In this document: positions 24,038-33,843 of the stretch, one piece after another
Layout: every line of letters begins with the position of its first letter
Position numbering within the stretch: position 1 is the stretch's first letter
Source of the DNA: Allolobophora icterica
Taxonomy: Eukaryota > Annelida > Clitellata > Crassiclitellata > Lumbricidae
Assembly: GCA_963556255.1 (NCBI GenBank)
Contig: OY744606.1
Span: 75,473,618 to 75,537,617 of the forward strand
DNA: 64,000 nt
Direction of reading: 5' to 3'
Position numbers and translations under genes: made by a program
The notes under the pieces: generated by a model
The model's database searches: none
The model's input: the letters and a program-made list of their open reading frames with translations, nothing else
Told to the model about the DNA's origin: nothing

Positions 24038-24185
24038 CTACATACATCCATACATCCATACATACATACATACGTGCATACATACATATATGCACACATA
24101 TGCGTAACCATATGAACATGCATACATATATACATAGCCACGTAGTTCATCTGTACGTATGTTTGTATGCATGCATACATGCAAC
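24038..24185. repeat. CATA microsatellite, degenerate
   Basis: CATA/CATG units at the truncated 5' side of the LINE fragment. Confidence 0.8.
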
Positions 24186-24221
24186 CATGCAGTCATGCAT
24201 GAAACGCAAGCTTATAAGTTC

Positions 24222-24332
<111 letters not shown>

Positions 24333-24339
24333 TGTATGC

Positions 24340-25060
24340 ATGATTGAATGTATTTCTATGCAAGGGCAGCTATGGAGAACGATGTTGATAATGTAATGAG
24401 ATAATGTGGTCCAGGTTATGATCACGCAATCAGACAAAAAAGTTACTAAACGTATAGGCGTTGTCGATCAGCTATTAATTTTGGCCTCAGATAACTGTGC
24501 AATAATCCTTCTGGCATGGGGACATGGGGACAGAAGGACAAATGAATCTGATGGCAAATAATATAACTAAACTCCGGCTGGGTGAGGTGCTGAAGAAGAA
24601 CTTTCAGTCCTACTTCATTATCATGCTTCTCTGCATGTGTTGGACTTACTGTTGCCTTTGACTCTGCGCAGCATGCAATTTACAAATTGACTTCAAGCGC
24701 ACCTGTTTAGATCCTTGAAATAGTCATATATGTACAGCGCCTGGATGGGTCAAAACTCCAGCCTCAGGACAAATTAAATTATATGTGCTAAATGACTTTA
24801 TTCTATTTGTTATTCTTTCAAGAATGATGAAATTCTAATAAAGATAAATTCGATCTAATGAGACATTTTTATTAGATGATGCACAATTATATGCAATTAC
24901 AGCGCTTATAAGTTTATACATGCTGAATTAAGCAACGTCTTTGTTTTTGCTCTCTCGAATCAATAGCTTATTATTTCCTCAGATAATAATTTTTGCGAAT
25001 GTCATTCACCCCTCCATCACCCGACATCATTTTTACTGGTATTTCGTTATCTGTTTTGCT
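24340..25060. other. Unique AT-rich DNA
   Basis: Nothing recognised. Confidence 0.4.
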
Positions 25061-25063
25061 GCC

Positions 25064-25122
25064 TGTCTGTTTTTCTGTCTGTCTGTCTGTCTGCCTGTTT
25101 GTCTGTCTGTCTATACCTCTAC
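25064..25122. repeat. TCTG microsatellite
   Basis: TCTG units with TTTG variants. More TCTG lies immediately outside both ends of the next element (25208-25222 and 25494-25505). Confidence 0.8.
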
Positions 25123-25223
25123 CTATCTGTCTGTTTCTTCACATCTTTGCTTGTATCATAGCTGTTTGTCTCTCTCCTATCTCCGTTCTATGTGTACATG
25201 ATGCGTGTGTCTGTCTGTTTGTC

Positions 25224-25493
25224 CATGGGTGTCCGCAGGATTTTTTTAGGGGTGCGAAAAAATTGTTTGGGGGGGGGAATAACGTTTTCGCATAGACTAG
25301 ATTCATGAACACAGGACACGTGACAATTTCAAAAATAAACAATGGTCAAGGACTTTTCCTAAATAGTTGTTTCTCACATCGAAAATTGTGTTGAGGCTGT
25401 TGTAATAATCGCTATAGTCAAAAGATTTATTTTTTTTAAATATGCGCAAAAACAAGGGGCACATGTCCCCCTTGTCCCCTCCGGATGCCCATG
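25224..25493. mobile_element. MITE with CATGGGTGTCC-type ends, inserted in TCTG DNA
   Basis: Starts CATGGGTGTCCGCAGGA and ends 'ccggatgcccatg', imperfect inverted repeats. G- and C-runs lie just inside the ends as in the element at 3875-4131, which is oriented the other way. TCTG repeats flank both sides; TGTC on each side could be the target duplication but is not decisive. Confidence 0.6.
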
Positions 25494-25509
25494 TGTCTGT
25501 CTGTCTATC

Positions 25510-26029
25510 TATACACCCGTCTTCACCTTTGCCTGTCTGCCTGTTTTTCTCCATCTATGCCTGAACGTATACGTTTTGTCTCAATTCTCTCCATTCTATT
25601 TGTATATGTGTGTGGGTGTCTGTCTGTCTGTGTCAATGGCTGCCCATCTATGTATACTCATCTAATATGCATCCAATTATCGATAATTGCGCTGTAGCGA
25701 ACAAAAACTGTCGCAACGATAGCAATCCATCCATCACGACGACTAATTAGCGCCATCCATCGGGGCTGAGCGCAAGTGTTTTCTTCGTGCGCCACATGAA
25801 AAAGTCCAACATGGGCTCATTATCAGCAGAGCACACCGGAAAAACTGAAGTAATGATCAATAGCCAACAATGTACCGATGTGGTCGCCGGCTATACATTT
25901 ATGTATGATGTATTGCATGGCAGTTACTATCACTTTGGTTACATACATATCGCGCCATTAAAGCCGATTACTATATGCACTGAAAACAGTAATATTCAAA
26001 GTATATATTGGGGGAATGGCCAATTGGGG
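25510..26029. other. Unique DNA, nothing recognised
   Basis: The 86-codon frame at 25787-26047 has no recognisable domain. Confidence 0.4.
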
Positions 26030-26128
26030 CTAGCTAATCTAATCTAATCTAATTGATATAATCAGAACTGATCTGATCTAGACTAGTCTAATCTAATCTA
26101 GTCTAACCAAGACTAGTCTAGTCAAGAC
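26030..26128. repeat. AATCT-type pentanucleotide repeat
   Basis: Degenerate CTAAT/TAGTC units. Confidence 0.8.
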
Positions 26129-26147
26129 TTGTCTACATGTATATATA

Positions 26148-26148
26148 T

Positions 26149-26189
<41 letters not shown>

Positions 26190-26190
26190 A
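26148..26190. repeat. AC then AT dinucleotide repeat
   Basis: About ten AC followed by about ten AT units. Confidence 0.9.
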
Positions 26191-26424
26191 TCTTAAGTAA
26201 ACGTACTGATAGAAGATATAAACTAGTTATTTTATTTGAAGGGACGTGGAAGATGTGGGAAGGGGAAAGGAGGGAGACATGACTAATCATTGACTAATGC
26301 CACCAATCCATGGCCCACTGGGAATCGTTTTCCCATTGTAAGGTCTTCTTGCAAAGGTTCCTCTGAGATCCCAAACAGAACTCATGCTGTTTTCGCGAGT
26401 CTTTGGTTAATTGCGGTGCCGTGC

Positions 26425-26582
26425 GTTGACTAACAGATAGAGATAGAGATCGATAGAGATAGAGATAGAGACAGAGACAGAGACAACGAAAGATATACAG
26501 AGAGACATAGACAGAGACAACGAAAGAGACAGAGACAGAGGCAGAGATAGAAATACAGACATAGCTAGAGATAGAGATAATT
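26425..26582. repeat. AGAGAT/AGAGAC hexanucleotide array
   Basis: Imperfect GATAGA/GACAGA units, with one longer duplicated unit ('gagacaacgaaaga'). Confidence 0.8.
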
Positions 26583-26684
26583 ATATGGTATTCTTGGGTG
26601 GTCAGTGTTTGACCGGTTTTGCATCTTAACTGATAACTCAATAGGCTTATGCGTGAGTACCTCTACGTATGCATTGTATTGTAT

Positions 26685-27160
26685 TATTAATTATTATTAT
26701 TATTAATATTCTTTATTGATAAACCAAAAGCGAACCGCACATTGGTGAACAAGTATAGAAAAATATAAAACATAGAAGTAATAAGAAGATAATAATAATT
26801 ATTTGGGGGGAAAAAAACGAGTATACATTTAAATTTTTAAAAGTAGAAAATTACTAATAACACTAAATCAAAGCATCATAACAAGAGAGAAAATTTAAAT
26901 CTATAATAGTTACTATTATCTGAAAAGGGTAGCAGAATTTGAGAAGTTTTACTAATTATACAACATCAAAAAGCATCCTAATAATAAAGCTTTTTCTAAT
27001 CAGATTATCAGAACGAGGTAGAGTAAGATTATGGCCTCTAGGGCGCAACAGGTAACCGGTCGATTTAATTTGAGGCAATAGACCATGAAGGACATGACCA
27101 TCAAAGCTTCTTATGGCTAAGAAGAGACGGATATCAGCTGATTGACAGAGTTGAGCATAG
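26685..27160 (-). pseudogene. LINE 3' end remnant (CR1/Jockey-like)
   Basis: The minus strand near 26985-27110 reads a stretch with LLRPRGHNLTLPRSDN followed by IRKSF, the pattern that precedes the final segment in CR1/Jockey-like polyproteins. The last WN.LP block is lost to stops and shifts. A long AT-rich 3' region ends in AATAAAG and an ATAATA tail (about 26685-26722). Confidence 0.5.
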
Positions 27161-27560
27161 GAAGGGTTGTTGTATGTGCTTATGTATGTATTTATATGTA
27201 TGTATATGTATTTTCTTTTCCCTTTGTTCTTGTTTATGTCGCTGTTGAAACATTTGAGGCGAGCGAGCGATCGCTCTCCTTGGTCGCTCGCCTAGCAAAT
27301 GTCCGCACGAGACGAAAATGGCTCGCCTAGCCGAAGGCGTCGCACCGTCGGTCGTCGCTCGATGAATTTAAGTTGGACTCCAAGACGATAGACAAACCTA
27401 AAGCCAGACCATTATTTTATTTGCCTAATTTACATTTTTTAATTTAGTTACTTGCGGCAGCGCCGAATGCGTGTCGTGACCTAATGATTGCTGACTGATC
27501 ACTCCAAGTTCGTGCACTATGATTGGCCATAGCAACACGGCTTCTTCCAACTGAGACCAC
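27161..27560. other. Unique DNA with a CpG-rich palindromic patch
   Basis: About 27256-27365 is rich in GCGAG/CTCGC words, including the palindrome GAGCGATCGCTC. No gene recognised. Confidence 0.4.
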
Positions 27561-27564
27561 TGAG

Positions 27565-28146
27565 AGCTATCAGGCGATCCACTGTACCTACTGTCTTTAC
27601 CTCCATTGTGCATGCATTCATTTGCTCTCGAGTTGACTACTGTAACTCGCTTCTCCCCCTCCTATCAGTCTTAAATACTGCTCATAGCACGTCTTCCTCG
27701 CTTTGCTCATATCTCCACATATATGATTGAAGTCTTACACTGGCTCCCGATTACTTCGCGTATCCAGTATAAGATCCTCCGTCTAGTTTCCAAATCCCAG
27801 CTACGGCTAAATACCTCTCTGACCTCATGCGGCAACCTCTCTCTGCAACGTCTGCTCGTCCTTTGCGCTCTACTGGCCGTCTTGATCTCTTTGTCCCTCG
27901 TACTAGGATCACCCTGGCCCAACGTCGAGCTTTTGCTGTCACTGGTCCCTCTGCCTGGAATGGTCTTCCCTCTCGACTACGAACTAAACTTTTGATGGGA
28001 ATCTCCCCTGCATCTACTCGCTCGTTCAAGACGTTTCTGTTTCCACGGGGCTCATGCACTGAGGGCGCCTCTGAATAGTTTATACTGCGAGAGGCGCCTT
28101 ATAAATTACTAGATACGATACGATACGATACGATACGATACGATAA
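27565..28146 (+). pseudogene. LINE 3' end (CR1/L2-like), frameshifted, with terminal hairpin
   Basis: Plus strand: FTSIVHAFICSRVDYCNSLL near 27590-27650, EVLHWLPITSRIQYKILRLV from about 27728, then after a frameshift near 27820 RPLRSTGRLDLFVPRTR, GPSAWNGLPSRLR and SFKTFLFPRG to a stop at 28078. The same order, with strong word-for-word resemblance, is seen in the minus-strand copy at 58477-59163. The 3' end carries a perfect hairpin: GGCGCCTCT (28064-28072) and AGAGGCGCC (28090-28098), a 17-base loop, then 'ttataaat' and an ACGAT pentamer tail (about 28108-28146). 5'-truncated and dead. Confidence 0.82.
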
Positions 28147-28619
28147 CGTTACTAATTATATGCAACTATACGAATACGATACGTAAAATACAATCCAGCG
28201 CCATCAATTTTCAAGCCGCCTACTATTTACAAATGAGAAGCTCTGCACACATGTATATGGCCTATACATACATACGTCTGTGCATACATACATCGACGCA
28301 TACGTACACACATACATGGATGCATACTTACTTACATCAGTGACCACGTGATCCGACTGTGGCTGTGGTTATGAATCACGTGTCGTGCTGTTTGTGATCG
28401 GTCATGCGCGATCTTGTCACTGCTTGGGTCACTGGATTTCTCCTACACTTGCAGTCATCCCGAAGGATGACCGCGTCTCGCCGTCCTGGAGACTCCCTTA
28501 ACCGTCGCTCAGCGATCGGAACTGGGCGCCGGGTGCAAGTGGGTTATCAGCACAGAGTCACAAAACAGGGTATAAACCAGCATTACATAGGATGTAAAGA
28601 CTAAGTGTCTGCTTGAATA
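28147..28619. other. Unique DNA with short CATA run
   Basis: CATA-like units at 28262-28330. Nothing else recognised. Confidence 0.4.
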
Positions 28620-28795
28620 CACGTATATATGCATACATGTAGAACATACATACATACATAAATGCATACATGCATGCATACAAGCACGCACACGCACACA
28701 CACATACAAGCACACATACATAGATATGTATGCTTACATACATACGTGCATGCATGCATACATACAAGCACAAACACACACACACACATTATAAT
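28620..28795. repeat. CATA/CACA microsatellite
   Basis: CATA units mixed with CACA, CATG and CACG. It ends at the ATAT target duplication (28794-28797) of the LTR element. A shorter, degenerate CATA-type stretch follows the other LTR. Confidence 0.85.
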
Positions 28796-28797
28796 AT

Positions 28798-29277
28798 TGT
28801 TAGCTTGTTAGTCTAGAGGTGAAATGTGAGTTAGAATGATTCGAGAAATGACAAGAAAAACGAAGACTTTCGCAATATTGATAAAACGTATATTTACACT
28901 ATGTACATAATTGAAGCGATACTCACACATACGAGACAAAACCAAACGTCAAAAGACAGACTCTCCGAGAAGACGCCTGCACAAACTTCACAAAGGAAGA
29001 AACAACTCGAGAACCGGCAATTAAACATGAGTAGCGACCACGCAGGGTACACTCTCTGAAAACGACCACAAAAGGGTACTTACAATGCGTGACACAACCA
29101 GTGCACGTCTTACGCCTTACTTAACTAAAACCGGTCTCCTCGTCTACACAAGAACACTGCTATATATAGTCAACGAGACCATCCTACTTCTAGCTTCAAA
29201 CGAGGTGCGTCTTAACTAAGGTTAGTAAGTGCACGTGAGGATGATAATGGCGGGATGGCAGAAGGCAACTCGCAACA
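28798..29277 (-). repeat. 3' LTR (left copy)
   Basis: 480 bp, begins TGTTAGCTTG and ends CGCAACA on the plus strand. Differs from the right copy at about five single bases (e.g. near 28840, 28908 and 28924). Next to it, inside, the minus strand has a G-rich 'GGCGGGTC', which may be the polypurine tract remnant. Confidence 0.9.
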
Positions 29278-29477
29278 GACCCGCCGACAACGAAAAAGAG
29301 GAAACATTTAAAGTGTTTCCGACCATGCAGAAAGTACAAATGTACATGAATTGAAACCATCTCTAAAGTTCATCAACATAACAATCCACTAGAAAGTTCA
29401 TGAAATCTATGAGAAGTCCAACAGACAAAAACACAAAAACCTCAAGAAAATAAGAAGAAAACACAACCAAAAAACAC

Positions 29478-30617
29478 CTACAATGCAATAACCCCCAACT
29501 GAAAAACACCAAGGGCGAATCGCTCGCCGGTCGACTCCAAGGATCCTGAGCGACGTAAAGAAATTTCCTTTGACGAACAAAGTCCAATTCCCAGAATCGA
29601 ACGCGATTGCCCAACACCGACATAGGCAAGTGAGGAGACTAACGGTCCAACGTGTCGTCGAAAAGCGTAGTCCGTATTGACCACTACCTTCCTCGGTCGT
29701 GACACGCATGCGAAGTGACAACGCACGCCATTGTGCAGCACAGTTGAAGAAACATCATCGTCCGACAGCGAGGCATCACCAACGTAGTAGCACAGTGTCG
29801 TCAGCAGGACCACCATTGCCACGAACTTGGTCGAAGGAGCAGAAGATCGGTTCCACTTTCGCAGTCGCTTGCTCCGTCGACATCCACCAACACGATCCAA
29901 AACAGAACATCTCTGTAAATAAACTCTTGCAACAGCATTAGAATCAGTAAAACGGTTCACAAGAGAATCAATCACTGGTTCTGAACAATCAAGCTCATCA
30001 ACGCACAAAACACCTAACTTCCCAAACACTCGAAATGCAGAGCACAAATATCTACGATGCATGTAAACAGAAAACCACTGGCAAACAGACATCAGTGTAC
30101 AAGATATGCCACTGCCTTGGAATACAGTCCAACTAAACGAAAGGCAACAACAAAGCCAATTCGCATGAAGCGAGTCATTCACCAAAACCATAGTACCACA
30201 ACTCAGAGTTACTGACAACTCGAAGCATTCGCTCATAAAACAAACCTCTCGAGTCACATGCAAATTTTGACACAACAAAACATTCTGTGAAACAGAAGTA
30301 TCAACTACAGGCAAAGTCTTTCCTGTCAAGCTCCAATTCATTACATCAGTCTTACATTCACAAATTAAATCATTCGGATGCAAAGGTACTGTCAAAATAG
30401 GTCTATCCGGAACAAAACCACGAGGCATCAACACATTCTCATTCACCTCATTCAAACTATGAACCAAACGATCATCACTGTGCACAGTCGAGTCAAGATA
30501 TAAATCCTTCGAAATAACATCAAGAGACTCACTCAAAATACCTTTAAACCATTCACAGTCATTCAGTTCATCGACCACTATCTCACTCGCCTCATCATTC
30601 GCAAATAAAGTTGACAA
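29478..30617 (-). pseudogene. Downstream internal frame of the LTR element, function not recognised
   Basis: 379 codons from the first Met, in the same frame as the 30624-31136 frame and separated from it by a single TAG (30624-30626). Cys-rich between residues 86 and 160. A basic RRSKRLRK stretch at 247-254 is followed by one strongly hydrophobic segment at about 264-280 and an acidic patch at 285-289. It has none of the reverse transcriptase or integrase motifs. The basic-then-hydrophobic order could mark the junction between the end of pol and the start of an envelope-like frame after an internal deletion, but this is inference. Confidence 0.5.
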
Positions 30618-30623
30618 AACATA

Positions 30624-31136
30624 CTAATCTTGACAGAAACAAAGTAAGTCAACTGGCGCAACATCATCCTCGTTGTCTTCGTCAAACAACCGAACCAAAT
30701 CGTCCGACGACACACCTTCATCAACATCCGAAGTGTTTGCCCTTGGCTCACCAAAGAACTCAGGAGTATTAGAAAGCACATTTATACATTCAACACAGCC
30801 AGAATACCTGCACACGTTAACCTCATTCGTTTCAGTGAACAGACTCGATAAATCACCTTCATTCAGTCCCGTATCGTCACAGTCATTAATTCCCACAGAC
30901 ACGGTGTACAAACTATCAGAAATATTTAGCGACACACCCTGAAGTAGTTTATCGTCTAACTGCACATTTATATCATCCGACTTATCCTCTACAGACTGAG
31001 TATGCGACACAGGTAAAGAACCAGAATCGGTCAATTTAACTTGAGCGCGCGTCGACACTCCCACATTTATCTCATCTTGTGGACTAAAGTCGTTACCAAT
31101 CAGAACGTGAATGCCAGGTGGTCTACCAACCCACAT
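30624..31136 (-). pseudogene. Protease C-terminal half and acidic linker of the LTR element
   Basis: Starts in the retropepsin C-terminal region (GIHVLIGNDF, the 'ILG.D' pattern of Gypsy proteases), then 'VSTRAQ', a common junction word after Gypsy proteases. The remaining 130 residues are acidic (Asp/Glu/Ser-rich) linker. It is out of frame with the upstream protease half, with the shift near 31120-31140, and ends at a TAG. Confidence 0.65.
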
Positions 31137-31420
31137 AAGATAGTGCCGTTAGCAAATTTAGACTCAACTCGAATTTCAACCAAAGAAACCCAAAACGTGA
31201 CGCCCGAAAAAAAACCAATAAGTCGTACCTCACCGGTGTCACAGAACTCATTAACATGCAATAATTCCTTGCTAGCCAAGCTTTGCAAAGAACTAGTATC
31301 TCTCAACACAACAATATTGCGAGAAAGTCCAGTGGGCGTATACACATAGCCAGACGAACAGAATGACAAGTAGCAAGCGTCGACCATTTTAGTCGGCCCA
31401 TCCTTCACTTGTACAGACAT
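31100..31420 (-). pseudogene. Retropepsin-like protease N-terminal half
   Basis: NIVVLRDTSSLQSL at about residues 35-48 matches the Gypsy protease active-site region ('vLrDTGas.s'). The usual DTG is DTS here (Asp41). Retroviral-type proteases act as dimers with one catalytic Asp per chain. The frame breaks shortly before the C-terminal half. With the insertion (31425-32817) and one copy of its target duplication set aside, this frame is continuous with the gag-like frame upstream. Confidence 0.7.
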
Positions 31421-31424
31421 ATCT

Positions 31425-32817
31425 GGGTCATTATCCGAAAAGTGCAGAATTGATGTCCCATGCTGGTTTTTTGAGTTTTTTCGATAATTTCTTCAAATTT
31501 TTTTGCCTATCCTTCAAAGAATGAGCAGATTAACATTTCCCATCATTGTTTTAGCTGCTTGATTTTGGAAATTTAGAAATAAATTACTAAATGTATACAA
31601 AATATCATTACCATCCGCTGTCCGAGACGGCGTACAATGCATTAAATTCAGCTTTTACGCAAATTTATTCCATTACAACCTGTAACAAAGTTATATTATT
31701 TTGATTAATTAGTAGCCAGGATATGCAATAATGAAACATTTAGACTCATTTTCGTAATATTTATTTTTTTAGAGCCGATTTATACTTGTCCATAGAAATA
31801 TGCATCGTAGCCATCCCAATTTTTGGGAAGCCTATAACTTTTAGAGAACGTGCTTACTTACTAAAAGAAAAACAGCCGGAACAAGATATTGTCAACTATT
31901 AATGGAATCACACAGATTTATGTTGAAATTCATAATGTTTTATTTTTAATTTAAGCTTGTGTGTTCCAAATTACAAAAAAGTAAATTTCTGTTTCATTAC
32001 CATCTCGTGTTGTATTTCCTGGTTTAGGTAGATTATAACATTGACAACTTATTTTATTTACCGCTTTTGTTGAACTGATTTAAATTACTTAACTGATAAA
32101 GTAATTCAAGTGAAAATATTTGACGGCTGACATAAATTTCATCATTTTATCATTACCATCCAGCAGTTGTTTTTCATCATTACCATCCGAATGCATCAGA
32201 TTTCTGCTATTTTCTCATTGCAGTCGCATCTTGCCATGGATGGTAATGACGCATTGCTAAGAGTGAATTGCATGTATTTTTTGTGAATTATTTGATATAA
32301 AAATAAATTGCATGTAATTAGAATTTACTTGCAACTCTTAAAATGTTGTTCAACTTGTATCTAATGCATATAACATACAGTTATAGCTAATGCTGCACAG
32401 ATTTTTTTCTGCAGCTAAAAATAATATTTCTTTTTTTGAATATTTTCGAAAAATTTCTTAATTTCTTGACACCAGACTAATATATTATGTGAAGGAAAGG
32501 CCTGTTGTATTCCTACTTAATGCTGGTATCATCTACTTTTAGGAAATTTCCATTTTATAAGTACCAGAGGAATATTTCAGGTCCCTGTGATGAAATATGA
32601 TTACGCAATAAGGCCGGATTTTAATGAAAAAAAAGGAATTTTGACTTTATAAATTCTATGAAAAAATTAACTTATGATTAAAAATATAGTGGATTTCTTT
32701 CAAATTAGTTAAATTTAACTATGTACGTGACTAATAAAAACACTTGCAACCAATTTTGGGAAAAAAAATTTTTTTGTTTTTCGGAGACGAAATTTGTAAC
32801 ATTTCGGATAATGACCC
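31425..32817. mobile_element. Inverted-repeat element inserted in the LTR element, 4-bp duplication
   Basis: A 1,393-bp unit with perfect 16-bp terminal inverted repeats (GGGTCATTATCCGAAA at 31425-31440 and its complement at 32802-32817) and flanking ATCT direct repeats (31421-31424, 32818-32821). Very AT-rich, with no frame that could be a transposase, so non-autonomous. The motif CATTACCATC recurs inside at about 31606, 31995, 32150 and 32178 (plus sense) and about 32239 (minus sense), resembling the terminal CATTATCC. Its insertion split the retroelement's coding frame. Superfamily not certain. Confidence 0.85.
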
Positions 32818-32821
32818 ATCT

Positions 32822-33117
32822 ACGCCCGTAACGAATTCTACACTCTTAGTCGCTTTCGGACGTGCTATATCCATTTCATTCTCTTTCATTTTCTGCTCAT
32901 GAATTCGAACTCGTTCTTCGTCAACCTTCTGTGCCCAAATTTCAACATTTTTCCTGTTTAACTCGTCAAGAGCTACCCATACCATTTTCTGCAGCTCTAC
33001 CTCATTCCAAGTTTTTATTCCTAGTCCTAAACTATTTAAACTTTCCCTCATCTCTTCGACAGACATATCGAAAATATCTGCACATTCCAAAGGCTTAAAC
33101 GATAGCGAATTTTCCAT
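32822..33117 (-). pseudogene. Gag-like N-terminal fragment of the LTR element
   Basis: About 98 codons from Met at 33117 to the insertion point. Residues 39-85 are charged and helical, with 'LQKMVWVALDELNRK' and an EE..R..EQK stretch, similar in style to the N-terminal region of Gypsy gag proteins. No capsid major-homology region or CCHC zinc knuckle follows, so most of gag is deleted. The frame continues a few codons into the inserted element and stops there. Confidence 0.6.
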
Positions 33118-33329
33118 TTCCGAAACTTAGGACAGAAACTATCGGAAATTTCAAAATTTCAAAATTCAACCTTCAAAATTTCAAAACGGACTATCACAAT
33201 TTCCATACTTTACTACACTCTCAAAATTCAATTTCAAAATTCAGCTCTTAAAATTCAAATTTCTTCGGACGACCTCAAATGTTAGACCGTCAAAGACGCA
33301 ATTCCAATTTCTAATTTTACAAAACTGAA

Positions 33330-33358
33330 AACGGTAAATTCTTAAGGACGAGCCCCAT
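33330..33358 (-). promoter_or_regulatory. Putative primer-binding region of the LTR element
   Basis: Directly inside the 5' LTR the minus strand reads TATGGGGCTCGTCC, similar to retroviral proline-tRNA primer sites but one G shorter. A diverged second copy ('TTTGAGGTCGTCC', next to 'CTAACA') lies at about 33267-33287. Confidence 0.4.
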
Positions 33359-33359
33359 A

Positions 33360-33839
33360 TGTTAGCTTGTTAGTCTAGAGGTGAAATGTGAGTTAGAATG
33401 ATACGAGAAATGACAAGAAAAACGAAGACTTTCGCAATATTGATAAAACGTATATTTACACCATGTACATAATTGAAACGATACTCACACATACGAGACA
33501 AAACCAAACGTCAAAAGACAGACTCTCCGAGAAGACGCCTGCACAAACTTCACAAAGGAAGAAACAACTCCAGAACCGGCAATTAAACATGAGTAGCGAC
33601 CACGCAGGGTACACTCTCTGAAAACGACCACAAAAGGGTACTTACAATGCGTGACACAACCAGTGCACGTCTTACGCCTTACTTAACTAAAACCGGTCTC
33701 CTCGTCGACACAAGAACACTGCTATATATAGTCAACGAGACCATCCTACTTCTAGCTTCAAACGAGGTGCGTCTTAACTAAGGTTAGTAAGTGCACGTGA
33801 GGATGATAATGGCGGGATGGCAGAAGGCAACTCGCAACA
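33360..33839 (-). repeat. 5' LTR (right copy)
   Basis: 480 bp, TGTTAGCTTG...CGCAACA in plus orientation, about 99% identical to the left copy. It should hold the promoter for minus-strand transcription. A TATATATA near 33724-33732 is a possible TATA element. Confidence 0.9.
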
Positions 33840-33843
33840 ATAT

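Larger units (their letters stand above)
28798..33839 (-). mobile_element. Ty3/Gypsy-like LTR element, non-autonomous, full LTR pair
   Basis: A 5,042-bp unit bounded by two direct 480-bp LTRs, each running TG...CA, with a 4-bp duplication ATAT outside (28794-28797 and 33840-33843). Internal frames are on the minus strand, so the 5' LTR is the right-hand one. The order on the minus strand is a gag-like N-terminus (33117 to 32822), an inserted foreign element (32817-31425), a retropepsin-like protease (from 31420), a long acidic linker and a region with one hydrophobic segment. Reverse transcriptase, RNase H and integrase are not found in any frame, so mobilisation would need another element's proteins. 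The LTRs differ at about five of 480 positions: a recent insertion, or one kept similar by conversion. Confidence 0.85.

Noticed and set aside
30673..31349. Plus-strand frames opposite the LTR element's coding frames
   Set aside because: Shadows of the minus-strand frames. Ser/Thr-rich without a recognisable pattern.
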